Part shown: one piece after another, positions 8,399 to 16,444 of the stretch | Layout: the number at the start of each line of letters is the position of its first letter | Numbering within the stretch: position 1 is the first letter of the stretch | NCBI GenBank assembly: GCA_046538945.1 | Contig: JBKHHW010000024.1 | Location: 1 to 31,810 of the forward strand | Source of the DNA: JAEZKC01 sp046538945 | GTDB taxonomy: Bacteria > Fibrobacterota > Chitinivibrionia > Chitinivibrionales > Chitinispirillaceae | Direction of reading: 5' to 3' | Length of the DNA: 31,810 nucleotides | The notes under the pieces: model-generated | Told to the model about the DNA's origin: nothing | Databases searched by the model: none | What the model saw: only the letters and a program-made list of their open reading frames with translations | Made by a program: the position numbers and the translations under genes

Positions 8399-8577
8399 GG
8401 ATCATCCTTTTTTGGATTTAAAACCTGTTTCCTACGGCTGCCCCAGGGGGACTCCGGACGCCGGTCTGATCTAATTACAATATACGCTTTTTCGGTATAT
8501 CACAGTCAAGAGGGAGGTTAACGGTTCTGTATTCTTTCCGTTTTTTTTAACCGGCAGGGGAAATGGTGATTGTTAGA

Positions 8578-9528
8578 TCACTCCAGCACGTAGCTCAGCT
8601 GCTCTCTTAAATCCCTTATCTCTCTTTGCCAGAATGCATCGCTGCCCCAGTCGGGAAAATTGCGCCGGAACTGGTAATCCCTGCTCTGACGGCTGACCCA
8701 GGCAAGAAAGTAGATCATCCGCATCGCCCTGAGCGGTTCGATGCAGCGCAGAGATGACCTGTCGAAAAGCCGGAACTGCTCGTACCCTTTCAGAAAAAGC
8801 TCCGTCTCTCTGGGGCAGGCATCCGCCCGGTCCGGAAGGAGAAGCCACAAATCCTGCACCGGAGGACCCATGGCCATATCATCGAAATCTATAAGCAGAT
8901 ATCCCTCTTCCAGACGGTCAAGAATGTTGCCCCGGTGGCAGTCGCCGTGAATCCGGATCACGGAAATATTTTCAAATAGCGGTGCACTCGCATTCACCAG
9001 CTGCATGGAAATGTCTCTGTACTGACCTGCAAACCGCTCGGGAATCACTTCCCGGCACAGATAGTCCACATCGGCAACTGTCGATAATCGGGGATGAATG
9101 GTAATCCTCGCTTCAGCTCTATTTTTTTCACCCGCCAGATGAGTCCGTCCCAGAAGCGATCCCAGCCTGATCCAGTCCGAGTCATCATTGATCTCAAGCT
9201 GACGGCCTGCGCGTTTGGGGAAAACTGCGAAATGAAGGTTCCCGAATGTCCCCAGGGTACTTCCGTCTTTCAGGTAGATCGGAGGCACGACCGGGATCTC
9301 CGCCTCCTGACAGTCAAGGGTAAACCTGTGTTCGTCAAGAATCGCCTCCCGGCTCCACCGTCCCGGTCTGTAGAACTTCGCCACAAGCCCGGTGTCATCC
9401 ACACTTCTCAATTCGTAAACTCGGTTTATGTAGCTTGGGAGAGGGGAAAGGTAGGAGGTAAGCTTGAGGCCGGTCGCTTTTTCAACCTCCTCGAGCACGG
9501 ATTCAGGCATCAGTGATTCAAATGACAT
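8578..9528 (-). CDS. srkA: SrkA/RdoA (YihE)-like stress response protein kinase
   Basis: The 316-aa product belongs to the aminoglycoside-phosphotransferase/choline-kinase-like fold and best resembles SrkA (YihE, RdoA), a Ser/Thr kinase linked to envelope and oxidative stress in enterobacteria. The phosphate-anchoring Lys51 lies in GLVAKFYRPGRWS. The catalytic loop is IRIHGDCHRGNIL (His194, Asp196, Asn201), and the metal-binding motif is LLIDFDDMAMGP (Asp214). The length is close to the usual 325-330 aa. The ATG at 9526-9528 lies 6 nt after the stop of the preceding Sua5-like gene, with only a weak ribosome site, which suggests translational coupling. It is probably the last gene of the accC - Sua5-like - srkA operon. 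A different small-molecule kinase function cannot be excluded. Confidence 0.85.
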   Translation of the reverse strand: MSFESLMPESVLEEVEKATGLKLTSYLSPLPSYINRVYELRSVDDTGLVAKFYRPGRWSREAILDEHRFTLDCQEAEIPVVPPIYLKDGSTLGTFGNLHFAVFPKRAGRQLEINDDSDWIRLGSLLGRTHLAGEKNRAEARITIHPRLSTVADVDYLCREVIPERFAGQYRDISMQLVNASAPLFENISVIRIHGDCHRGNILDRLEEGYLLIDFDDMAMGPPVQDLWLLLPDRADACPRETELFLKGYEQFRLFDRSSLRCIEPLRAMRMIYFLAWVSRQSRDYQFRRNFPDWGSDAFWQREIRDLREQLSYVLE

Positions 9529-9534
9529 AATAGT

Positions 9535-10482
9535 TCAGTCCGGGCACATTTGGTTCATCAGAATTCCGAACTTCCGTACATCCACCCCGACGCTCCTGAA
9601 CCGCTCGTTGAGCTGGGTGCCCAGTTCACACTCCGGCAGCGGTTCCAGTATGACCGCATCCAGTCCCAGCCTGTCGATTTCCTTCATGATGTTATGGAAA
9701 TTCGCGGCCGCTTCGGCGATATCGCCGGAAGACGACAGACTCTTCACTTGGAAATAACCGGTCTTCTCTCTGTCCGGCCCGAACGTGATCAGTGCAATCT
9801 TACCCCGTCCGGCTTCTTCGCTTACCGTATAGGAGCCCGTTTCGGCAACAAAGATGGGAGTGATGGGCCGGGAGGCACGTACCGGCCTGTGCTGCTCGCA
9901 TTCAAGCCCCTTCGCTTCTTTCAGCGTGCCGATTGCCTTTTCCAGTTCGGCTTTTCTGACCTCCCCCTCGCGCAGCAGTAAAGGCAGGTCGGGGTCCTCC
10001 GTGAAGGAAACGAGAGTGGATTTTTCAGGAAGGTGACAATCGATATTGTACTCTATCTCTTCTGCCGAACCGGCCGGTGCCGCGTCGCCCTGATGCATTT
10101 CGCAGACCGCAAGAGGGACGCCTGCATCTCCGAGAAGTTTTTTGAGTTCAGGGCACGATGGCATATTTGCTGTGATGCTCGAATTTCCGTCATTGAGGAT
10201 GTCGGGAATCTCATGTGAACTGTTCATCCTGAGATCAAGCGCTCCGGGCCAGAACAGAGATGAAAGCTGGTATGCTTTTTCGGGAAACTGCTCAGCAAGC
10301 CTGAGCATGTCGAAACGGGAATTGACATAGACAACGGGGGATTCGGACAGCTTCGTGCCGCTACGGTGAAAAATCCTGGCGATTCCCAGGGCACTGTATG
10401 CCGAGGCGCAGAATAACACTTTCGAGGAAGTCTCGACTCTGACAATCGCACCCTCCTTCAGTTTCATTCCCAGATTATCCAT
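9535..10482 (-). CDS. Sua5/YrdC-family protein lacking the catalytic motifs (probable pseudoenzyme)
   Basis: By motif order, the 315-aa product follows the two-domain plan of Sua5 (threonylcarbamoyl-AMP synthase). The YrdC-like domain at about 8-185 retains FWPGALDL (the family WPGPLT), GVPLA and STLVSFTEDP, then LLLREGEVRKAELEKAIG (the family LRPGxxxxEELExxLG linker). The Sua5 C-terminal domain keeps SSSGDIAEAAANFHNIMKE and the following LEPLPECELGTQLNERFR. The residues that bind ATP, threonine and bicarbonate are gone. The PTETVYGLG position reads ETSSKVLFC, KxRP reads SGTK, the Arg in VRMP is Asn (ITANMP), and the SAN motif is CEM. The ATG at 10480-10482 has AAGGGG upstream. It lies 49 nt after accC and 6 nt before srkA. 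I infer a nucleotide-binding or regulatory protein that has lost t6A synthesis. Confidence 0.72.
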   Translation of the reverse strand: MDNLGMKLKEGAIVRVETSSKVLFCASAYSALGIARIFHRSGTKLSESPVVYVNSRFDMLRLAEQFPEKAYQLSSLFWPGALDLRMNSSHEIPDILNDGNSSITANMPSCPELKKLLGDAGVPLAVCEMHQGDAAPAGSAEEIEYNIDCHLPEKSTLVSFTEDPDLPLLLREGEVRKAELEKAIGTLKEAKGLECEQHRPVRASRPITPIFVAETGSYTVSEEAGRGKIALITFGPDREKTGYFQVKSLSSSGDIAEAAANFHNIMKEIDRLGLDAVILEPLPECELGTQLNERFRSVGVDVRKFGILMNQMCPD

Positions 10483-10531
10483 CTATACCCCTTTCAGGCG
10501 CTGTTGTTTTGCTGAAAAACCAGATCCGGAC

Positions 10532-11905
10532 TCAGATTTGAGGCAGACATTCTTCCTCTTCTGCAAGAATCTGTTCGTCGATTATGAAGTGAGTGTTGTA
10601 TCTCCCGCTTCTAAACCGTTCGTTTTTCATGATTTTGAGGTGCAGAGGGACAGTAGTCTTTATCCCCTCGGCCCTGAACTCCCTGAGTGCCCGTATCATC
10701 CTGGCAATGGCGGCATCTCTGTTTTCGGCATGCACTATGATTTTGGCAATAAGGGAATCATACTGGTGAGGGATGCTGTAGCCGGAATAGATGTGGGAAT
10801 CCACTCTCACTCCGGGACCGCCCGGAAAGATCAGCTGTTCGATTTTTCCCGGCGACGGCATGAAACCGTTGAACGGATCCTCCGCATTTATGCGGCACTC
10901 TATCGAATGCCCTTCATGAAAAATCTCCTCCTGTGTGAAGGGGAGTTTCTCCCCCGATGCAACCAGTATCTGTTGCTTCACCAGATCCACATCCGTGCAC
11001 CATTCGGTAACCGGATGCTCCACCTGGATACGGGTGTTCATTTCTATGAAATAGAAACGATTCAGGTCATCCACTATGAACTCCACTGTGCCTACTCCCA
11101 CATAGGAAGTTTCCCTGGCAAGCCGTGCCGCCGCTTCGAACATCGCCTGACGGGTCTCTTCGGGAAGAAACGGTGCGGGACTCTCCTCCACCAGTTTCTG
11201 GTGGCGGCGCTGGATTGAGCAGTCTCTTTCGCCAAGGGCCACGGCATTGCCGAAATTGTCCGCCAGGACCTGTACCTCCACATGCCGGCCCACCTCTATG
11301 TACCTTTCGATATACACGCTGTCGTTTCCGAAAAAGTTCTTCGCTTCCGTGCGGGCGCAATGAAGGTGCTCGGCAAGCTGCGACTCTTCAGTAACGATTC
11401 TCATCCCCTTGCCGCCTCCACCCGCCGAGGCCTTGATGATGAGAGGAAATCCGATTTCGGAGGCTATACGCATCACCTCCTCATCTGAATCGACCGCGCC
11501 CCGGCTGCCCGGAATAACGGGGACATCCGCCTCCAGAGCGCTCTTCAGAGCGGCTATCTTGTCTCCCATTCTGCTGATGGTGGCGTGTGATGGCCCGATG
11601 AACCTGATCCCATGCGCCTCAACCAGTTCCGCGAATCGGTGATTCTCCGAAAGAAAACCGTATCCCGGGTGGATGGCATCCGCTTTGGCGACCTTGGCCA
11701 CGGTAATGAGCTCCTGCTGATTGAGATAGGTCTCGTGAAGAGGTCCCTTTCCAATGCAGAACGCCTTGTCTGCCAGTTTCACATGAAGAGATTCCGCATC
11801 AGCCTGTGCGTAGACAGCAACGGATTCCACCCCCATCTCTTTACACGTGCGGATGACCCGCAGCGCGATTTCTCCGCGATTGGCAATCAGTATACGTTTA
11901 AGCAC
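10532..11905 (-). CDS. accC: Biotin carboxylase subunit of acetyl-CoA carboxylase
   Basis: AccC carboxylates the biotin carried by BCCP, using ATP and bicarbonate, in the first step of fatty-acid synthesis. The 457-aa protein starts MLKRILIANRGEIALRVIR, the typical biotin-carboxylase N-terminus. It shows the ATP-grasp glycine loop KASAGGGGKGM, ERDCSIQRRHQK and EMNTRIQVEHPVTE, where the last two carry catalytic and metal-binding residues. The length is normal (about 445-455 aa). The start is GTG (11903-11905); GGAAAGAG lies about 10 nt upstream, which is rather far. The usual partner accB is not next to it: upstream is a 269-nt gap and the terminator of another gene. Two genes follow closely on the same strand (Sua5-like and srkA). 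A stand-alone paralog from another biotin-dependent carboxylase is possible but the sequence is AccC-like throughout. Confidence 0.95.
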   Translation of the reverse strand: MLKRILIANRGEIALRVIRTCKEMGVESVAVYAQADAESLHVKLADKAFCIGKGPLHETYLNQQELITVAKVAKADAIHPGYGFLSENHRFAELVEAHGIRFIGPSHATISRMGDKIAALKSALEADVPVIPGSRGAVDSDEEVMRIASEIGFPLIIKASAGGGGKGMRIVTEESQLAEHLHCARTEAKNFFGNDSVYIERYIEVGRHVEVQVLADNFGNAVALGERDCSIQRRHQKLVEESPAPFLPEETRQAMFEAAARLARETSYVGVGTVEFIVDDLNRFYFIEMNTRIQVEHPVTEWCTDVDLVKQQILVASGEKLPFTQEEIFHEGHSIECRINAEDPFNGFMPSPGKIEQLIFPGGPGVRVDSHIYSGYSIPHQYDSLIAKIIVHAENRDAAIARMIRALREFRAEGIKTTVPLHLKIMKNERFRSGRYNTHFIIDEQILAEEEECLPQI

Positions 11906-12114
11906 TTTGGTTTACTCTTTCCCGACACTTTCAGTTCGGTTGCAGGTTATTCCTCATGGTTCCCTTCGGAAAATATAGTGGTTACAGCCACGGATTGTCA
12001 AATCAAAATGCACCAATGGTCTTTTTGATGTGCCGCTTGACCCGGTTCCAGGCAGTTCTGAATGTGACTTTAGTGAAGGTGGAACTCAAAATGAATGCCT
12101 GAGCGCACCGGGGG

Positions 12115-12148
12115 AATAATAAAAAAGCTCCGGGCGTACACCCGGAGC
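12115..12148 (-). terminator. Rho-independent terminator
   Basis: On the minus strand GCTCCGGG, a 6-nt loop and CCCGGAGC form a perfect 8-bp GC-rich stem (12148-12127). TTTTTTATTATT follows (12126-12115). It lies 26 nt past the stop of the small exported protein gene (12175-12762) and separates it from accC. Confidence 0.92.
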
Positions 12149-12174
12149 TCTGTCATGAGTCAATCAGGTCTAAC

Positions 12175-12762
12175 CTATTCGCTGACAGCTTCCTTTGCTG
12201 CCTGCATGGCACCTTTCTTGGTAAAAGAAAACGCCATGATCGGCCTGTCGTCGGAACCCTGTTTGAGAATCTCCTCCCCGTAGTATTCGGTAAGCTTGAA
12301 CTCCATCATCATGAGTTTCTTTGGAGGCACCGGAGTACCTTCGGCATTTATGAAGAAATCCCCCCTTTTGCCGTTTTTGAGGACCACTTTGGTACCGAAA
12401 TCGTAGACGTAGTCGATGCTGTCGAGGTCGATCTTGTATTCTCCCTCACCGTCCTTCATCAGCATTCCTGGAAGGCTGGACACTTTGCCCCTGGAGGAAT
12501 ACCCGCTTCCCTCGATGTACCCGCTTGAAAGGAGCTGAAAGTTGAGACTGGCATCGATTTCGAGCTGGCCTTCTCCGGGAAACTCCCTGGTCAGTTTTAT
12601 ATCGTGTCTTCCCAGGTGAATGGTCCAGAACCTGGCCTGATGTACCTTCTTGTCCAGACCGACATACCAGATCTTTTTTTCGATGATCGACCTTGCGAAA
12701 ACAAGGCTTGCCGCTATCAAAACCACAGATACCACCAGAATCCATGAATGCCTGCGCTTCAT
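12175..12762 (-). CDS. Small exported or membrane-anchored protein of unknown function
   Basis: I do not recognise this 195-aa protein. It begins MKRRHSWILVVSVVLIAASL, a charged N-terminus plus hydrophobic segment that is either a signal peptide (possible cut after VFA, 21-23) or an anchor. The remainder is soluble-looking, with many short beta-type stretches (LEIDASLNFQLLSSG, EGEYKIDLDSIDYVYDF) and few cysteines. It suggests a periplasmic beta-rich domain. The ATG at 12760-12762 has AGGAGG 4 nt upstream; a longer frame to 12816 has no comparable site. A strong terminator follows. The gap to the nuclease-like gene upstream is 158 nt, so it may have its own promoter rather than belong to the mla run. 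Confidence 0.75.
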   Translation of the reverse strand: MKRRHSWILVVSVVLIAASLVFARSIIEKKIWYVGLDKKVHQARFWTIHLGRHDIKLTREFPGEGQLEIDASLNFQLLSSGYIEGSGYSSRGKVSSLPGMLMKDGEGEYKIDLDSIDYVYDFGTKVVLKNGKRGDFFINAEGTPVPPKKLMMMEFKLTEYYGEEILKQGSDDRPIMAFSFTKKGAMQAAKEAVSE

Positions 12763-12920
12763 CTTTCCTCCTGTCAAAACTTTAATTTGATCGTTTAAAT
12801 CCCAATAGTTACCCAAACCATCCTCAAAATAACCTAAAAACTAATTGTATGCAATTCTATCCTTTCAGTTCACCCAAACCGCTCACAATCCACAATTTAA
12901 TGACGCATCAAGAGAGATAA

Positions 12921-13952
12921 TCAGCTCTTGTGCCTGAGCGGAACCTCTCTCCACAAACCGGTCTGACGATCTTTGACCAGTTTGATATGCGGAGTTTCCC
13001 CCCCATCAAACACCATCAGCTCTTTTTCCGAAATGATGGTTTTTCCGTACAAGGTGACCCCCAGCTTGCGGATCCTCCTGTACTGCGTTATCAGAAAATC
13101 CTTCATTCTTTCATACTCTTCCCGGGTTTCGTTGAAGGTGAAGAAGAGTGTATCCACATTCTGGGTCTTGAGCTGCTCATGTATCCTCACCGGAAGCGCC
13201 TTGAGCTGCCTGAGCGTGCTGAAGGTATTGCGCACATAGATCGAATTTCTGTCGGTGAAGAGAATATAGGAAAAGGCGGCTTCCGGAAAAATCTGGCGCA
13301 GGGGAGTGAAAAGATTGTTAACCAGATCATCACAGTTGACATTCACCTTCTCCAGCTTGCTCTCCAGAACAAGAATATGCCTCTTCCCTTCATATCGATA
13401 ATCGAAAAAACCATCCAGCTCCTTTATGTTTTCATATCCATACTTCCCTTTACCGGTCTGTTTGAGGATGATCAGATTGGGGTAACGCTGGATTTTGAGC
13501 ACGTACTGCCCGGTATGGGCCACAATGAAATCATCTCTGTTCTGAGGATCGAACCGGCTGTCGAAAATTCCTCCCGTTCTGCCTCTTTTGCTCCAGTGCT
13601 TGAGGAAATACTTTGTAATTCGCCTGGCGATCCTCTCGGTTATTTCTCCCAGAATGTTGCCTGAAGCGGCCTTATCCCAAGGGTAGGGGGAGTTTAGCAT
13701 ATCCGATACGGTTATGATCGGATATCTGCAGTCGTTTATACAGTACTCCAGGAGGACTTTTTCGAAAGCCGGTCTGTTGTCATTGATGGCATCGTTGAGG
13801 TTGTGGAGCTTGTATGTTCCGTTTACGCCATGACTCCTTTTGACCGAATGGATGGCCTCCTTGCGGTTGGAGGGGCACCATACAACCGGCGAAAATTCAC
13901 CGAAGGGCCTTGATACACCGCCGGTTCCTGAACTGATCTGGTAAGCTGACAT
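12921..13952 (-). CDS. PD-(D/E)XK nuclease-like protein of unknown role
   Basis: The 343-aa protein has no family name that I can give. A nuclease-fold core is suggested by the order of motifs: an acidic helix GNILGEITERIARRI (99-113), a strand ending in the acidic KELDGFFDY (Asp180), then a hydrophobic strand with RHILVLESK (Glu197, Lys199). This spacing fits the D-x(n)-E-x-K signature of PD-(D/E)XK enzymes. Further on, AFSYILFTD (about 226-234) looks like another core strand. No transmembrane segment or signal peptide is seen, so it should act in the cytoplasm. The ATG at 13950-13952 has GGAGG 5 nt upstream, so I prefer it to a TTG four codons earlier. It begins only 18 nt after the outer-membrane protein gene, in the same run as the MCE genes. 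Whether it cuts nucleic acid is inference. Confidence 0.65.
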   Translation of the reverse strand: MSAYQISSGTGGVSRPFGEFSPVVWCPSNRKEAIHSVKRSHGVNGTYKLHNLNDAINDNRPAFEKVLLEYCINDCRYPIITVSDMLNSPYPWDKAASGNILGEITERIARRITKYFLKHWSKRGRTGGIFDSRFDPQNRDDFIVAHTGQYVLKIQRYPNLIILKQTGKGKYGYENIKELDGFFDYRYEGKRHILVLESKLEKVNVNCDDLVNNLFTPLRQIFPEAAFSYILFTDRNSIYVRNTFSTLRQLKALPVRIHEQLKTQNVDTLFFTFNETREEYERMKDFLITQYRRIRKLGVTLYGKTIISEKELMVFDGGETPHIKLVKDRQTGLWREVPLRHKS

Positions 13953-13970
13953 GGCGGCCTCCAACTCCGG

Positions 13971-15737
13971 TTACCTGCTTGAATAATGAAGTCTCAGCCA
14001 GATGCCGTGCGAGGAATTGTTGACAGGCACGTCAAGATCCTTAGGCTGCTTGAGATAGGTTCGGTAAGTGTAGTCAAGCGTCAGGGCACGACTCAGACGC
14101 CAGGAGATTGTGCTGTTGAATTCGTAGTCAGGAGAAAGGAAACGCTGCACCGGCATAACCGGAGCAAAGACCTTCAGCTCACTCTCGGCACTGGCATAGA
14201 GTCCCAGTCGCAGAGTAAAGCTTAAGGAGGCCTGGGGGCCGAATTCGAAAATGTTCACATCGTCCTCAGGGTAGAGAACGACACTCTTGGAAACACGGGA
14301 ACCGTAGTTGAGGGAATCATCGGAAGAATACTTGACCTTCGACGACTCAACGACTCTGTGGCGATCCATGTACATCGAATAGGAGCTTCCTACCCCAAGG
14401 CGGGCCTTCGCCTCAAATATGCGCATCGTGGCAAGATCGGCATTCACTCCTGCTCCGATATCGGCTATGGTCGGTGAAAAGGCCGGTTCAACAACAATGG
14501 TTCTGCTTGAGTCAAACTGATCTGTTTGCAGGTAGTAATCCTCATCAACATAGCAGAACCAGTTCTCTTTGTTGCGTTTCATCTTTTCCGGTAAAAAGGT
14601 GGAAGTCAGTTCCATCCGGGCATACGGGCCTATCCATTTGTAAATTCTCCAGATCAGCATGGAGTTCAGTATCATCCTGTCAGGATTGCTTATCATATTG
14701 GGCAGATCCCAGTCGGTTATATTGAACCCTTCCTCAAGCCGCAGCCTGCTATTCCACTCTATCGGCGCTTTGCGATACAAAAGCCAGGAGTCGGATAGAA
14801 GTCCGAGAGTGAACGCTGTAACGCCCTTCTTCATCTGGTGGTCTGTTTCTGCGCTGAACTGAACGTTTCCGCCGATGTTTGAACCGTAGCGCCAGCTGGG
14901 GGTTATCTTGGTACTGGCCGAAAGCTGCACGGTACCTCCGCCCTTTATACTGAAGTCTTCGGGGTCCTGGATCAGAAGAAAACGGGTAAACTCACCCGGA
15001 ACCAGTCTTACCGTCACGAAGTTGGTGAGGGTGTTGTAGCCTTCACCGACCCGGAATATTTTGTAGACGCCCGGCTTGAGTATCCATGATCTGACCGTCT
15101 CTCCCATTTCAGGACTGGCCCCGTAACCTCTTCCGTAGGGATCAAAAACATCAAGCCTCACCAGCTCGTACTCACCTCTGATCGGTATGCCCTGTTCATC
15201 CACTACATCGATCACCAAACCCGACCAGTCCGGAATGATTGGACTGACCTGACCTTCTTCGATTTCAATCTTCTTTACGATGCGCTGCTTGTGGGTGCCG
15301 TTTCCCAGTATCACATAGTACTCCCCCGGTTCCAGCGTATAGGTCCGGCCGGTTTCCCCTGACAAGACAAAATCACCATCCGGGTTTATTATCTCCAGAT
15401 CCGGTTCGTAGTTTGTCTCGGAGAAGTGGGGGATGTAGACTCCGCCTTTCCCGAACGGGATGATGGTCTGGTCTGCGGCCTGCTGCACCGAAAGGGGAGG
15501 CGCATCCCAGGTTCTCATTGCCGAATCGAGCCAGGAACCACGTCTGAGGGGCTGGTCGGTAAGCGACGAGTCTTCTTTCTGCACAGTATCGGGATTGTTT
15601 AGAGCCCAGTTGAGATACTCCTGCGTGATCTCTTCGCCCGGAAGCTCGGGCGGCAGCTCCGCGTGGGCGGCTGAAGAAACGATCATAAAACAGCAGGCAA
15701 GCCACTTTAAACTGATTGATTCATCTCTTCTGATCAC
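13971..15737 (-). CDS. Large outer-membrane protein encoded in the MCE operon
   Basis: The 588-aa product has a signal peptide (hydrophobic 11-24, cut after AHA at 26). Two small beta modules resembling PEGA or carboxypeptidase-regulatory domains follow. Module one is at about 110-168, with TLEPGEYYVILGNG. Module two is at about 172-256, with VIDVVDEQGIPIRGEY and ILKPGVYKIFRVGEG. From about 265 to the end the sequence alternates as in a beta-barrel (for example KGGGTVQLSASTKITPSW and IWLRLHYSSR). The start is GTG (15735-15737), overlapping the stop of the lipoprotein gene as GTGA. The end is 18 nt before the nuclease-like gene. Its position after mlaE, mlaF, mlaD and a PqiC-like lipoprotein suggests an outer-membrane partner of the lipid transporter; this is inference. 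Confidence 0.72.
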   Translation of the reverse strand: MIRRDESISLKWLACCFMIVSSAAHAELPPELPGEEITQEYLNWALNNPDTVQKEDSSLTDQPLRRGSWLDSAMRTWDAPPLSVQQAADQTIIPFGKGGVYIPHFSETNYEPDLEIINPDGDFVLSGETGRTYTLEPGEYYVILGNGTHKQRIVKKIEIEEGQVSPIIPDWSGLVIDVVDEQGIPIRGEYELVRLDVFDPYGRGYGASPEMGETVRSWILKPGVYKIFRVGEGYNTLTNFVTVRLVPGEFTRFLLIQDPEDFSIKGGGTVQLSASTKITPSWRYGSNIGGNVQFSAETDHQMKKGVTAFTLGLLSDSWLLYRKAPIEWNSRLRLEEGFNITDWDLPNMISNPDRMILNSMLIWRIYKWIGPYARMELTSTFLPEKMKRNKENWFCYVDEDYYLQTDQFDSSRTIVVEPAFSPTIADIGAGVNADLATMRIFEAKARLGVGSSYSMYMDRHRVVESSKVKYSSDDSLNYGSRVSKSVVLYPEDDVNIFEFGPQASLSFTLRLGLYASAESELKVFAPVMPVQRFLSPDYEFNSTISWRLSRALTLDYTYRTYLKQPKDLDVPVNNSSHGIWLRLHYSSR

Positions 15738-16444
15738 TGCATGTATCCTTCCGTCCCGGAGGTATCGGAAATGAATTGAGGGCCGGTTTCCACATCTGTC
15801 TTCCCTGTACTGACATTCTCAAGGCCATATTCATCCGCCAGCTTGGAATCTATGTCGAGAATCGCCTGATTGAAAATCACCTCCATGATCTGCGATTTTT
15901 CTCTGACTATGAACTCAGGCTCACGACGGTACACCCGTTTTCTCAAATCAAAATGACGGCTGTATATGTTCCGTCCGTCCGAAAGCCGGGTGAGATTTAC
16001 ACGCATGGCTATATGGGCGAAAAGAATGTCTTCGCTGTCGTACTCTTCAAGTGCTTCAACGCTTCCTGAAAGCTCGTATTTCGGTCTTCTGCCCTCATCG
16101 TAACGCCTTACGACGGAACTGACAAGATTTACGGAGTTGAGGTGTTTGAAAAGCAGATCGGTGATCATCCTTGTCGGCTTCACAGCCCACATCCGGTAAT
16201 AGTAGTAGCGAAGTTCGAATGGACTCAACCGGTAGACGATCTGGGTCCGGTTGTATGCTTCCTCAATCGAGAACTCTTTGAGCCGGATCACATAAGGATA
16301 GGGCGTTTTCAGGGCTCGGTTTTTCATCGGGGATGGTACGTAGTTGAGCACATAATACTGCTTGGATGGCACTTGGCCGCAGTGAACTGAAAGCAGTGCT
16401 GAAATCATGCAGCACCACAGTGCCGCGCTTTTAAATTTCTTCAT
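15734..16444 (-). CDS. PqiC/YmbA-like ABC-transport auxiliary lipoprotein
   Basis: The 236-aa product looks like the ABC_trans_aux (PqiC/YmbA) family, lipoproteins that accompany MCE-type lipid transporters. A signal peptide ends in a relaxed lipobox, LLSVHC (Cys22). KQYYVLNYVPS follows, the family's usual start of the mature domain. RLKEFSIEEAYNRTQIVYRLSPFELRYYYYRMWAVKPTRMITDLLF (cited in parts: VYRLSPFELRYYYYRMWAVK) matches the family pattern of a short strand, then YRxxxxEvxyyxxxrWaxpP, then a helix. ELSGSVEALEEYD and AHIAMRVNLTRLSDGRNIYS are further core strands. The ATG overlaps the stop of mlaD as ATGA (16441-16444), and its own stop overlaps the next start. It is probably anchored in the outer membrane facing the periplasm. 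Confidence 0.82.
   Translation of the reverse strand: MKKFKSAALWCCMISALLSVHCGQVPSKQYYVLNYVPSPMKNRALKTPYPYVIRLKEFSIEEAYNRTQIVYRLSPFELRYYYYRMWAVKPTRMITDLLFKHLNSVNLVSSVVRRYDEGRRPKYELSGSVEALEEYDSEDILFAHIAMRVNLTRLSDGRNIYSRHFDLRKRVYRREPEFIVREKSQIMEVIFNQAILDIDSKLADEYGLENVSTGKTDVETGPQFISDTSGTEGYMQ

Noticed and set aside
12930..13664. 244-aa plus-strand frame opposite the nuclease-like gene
   Set aside because: The minus-strand gene has a ribosome site, operon position and motifs; the plus-strand frame has none of these.
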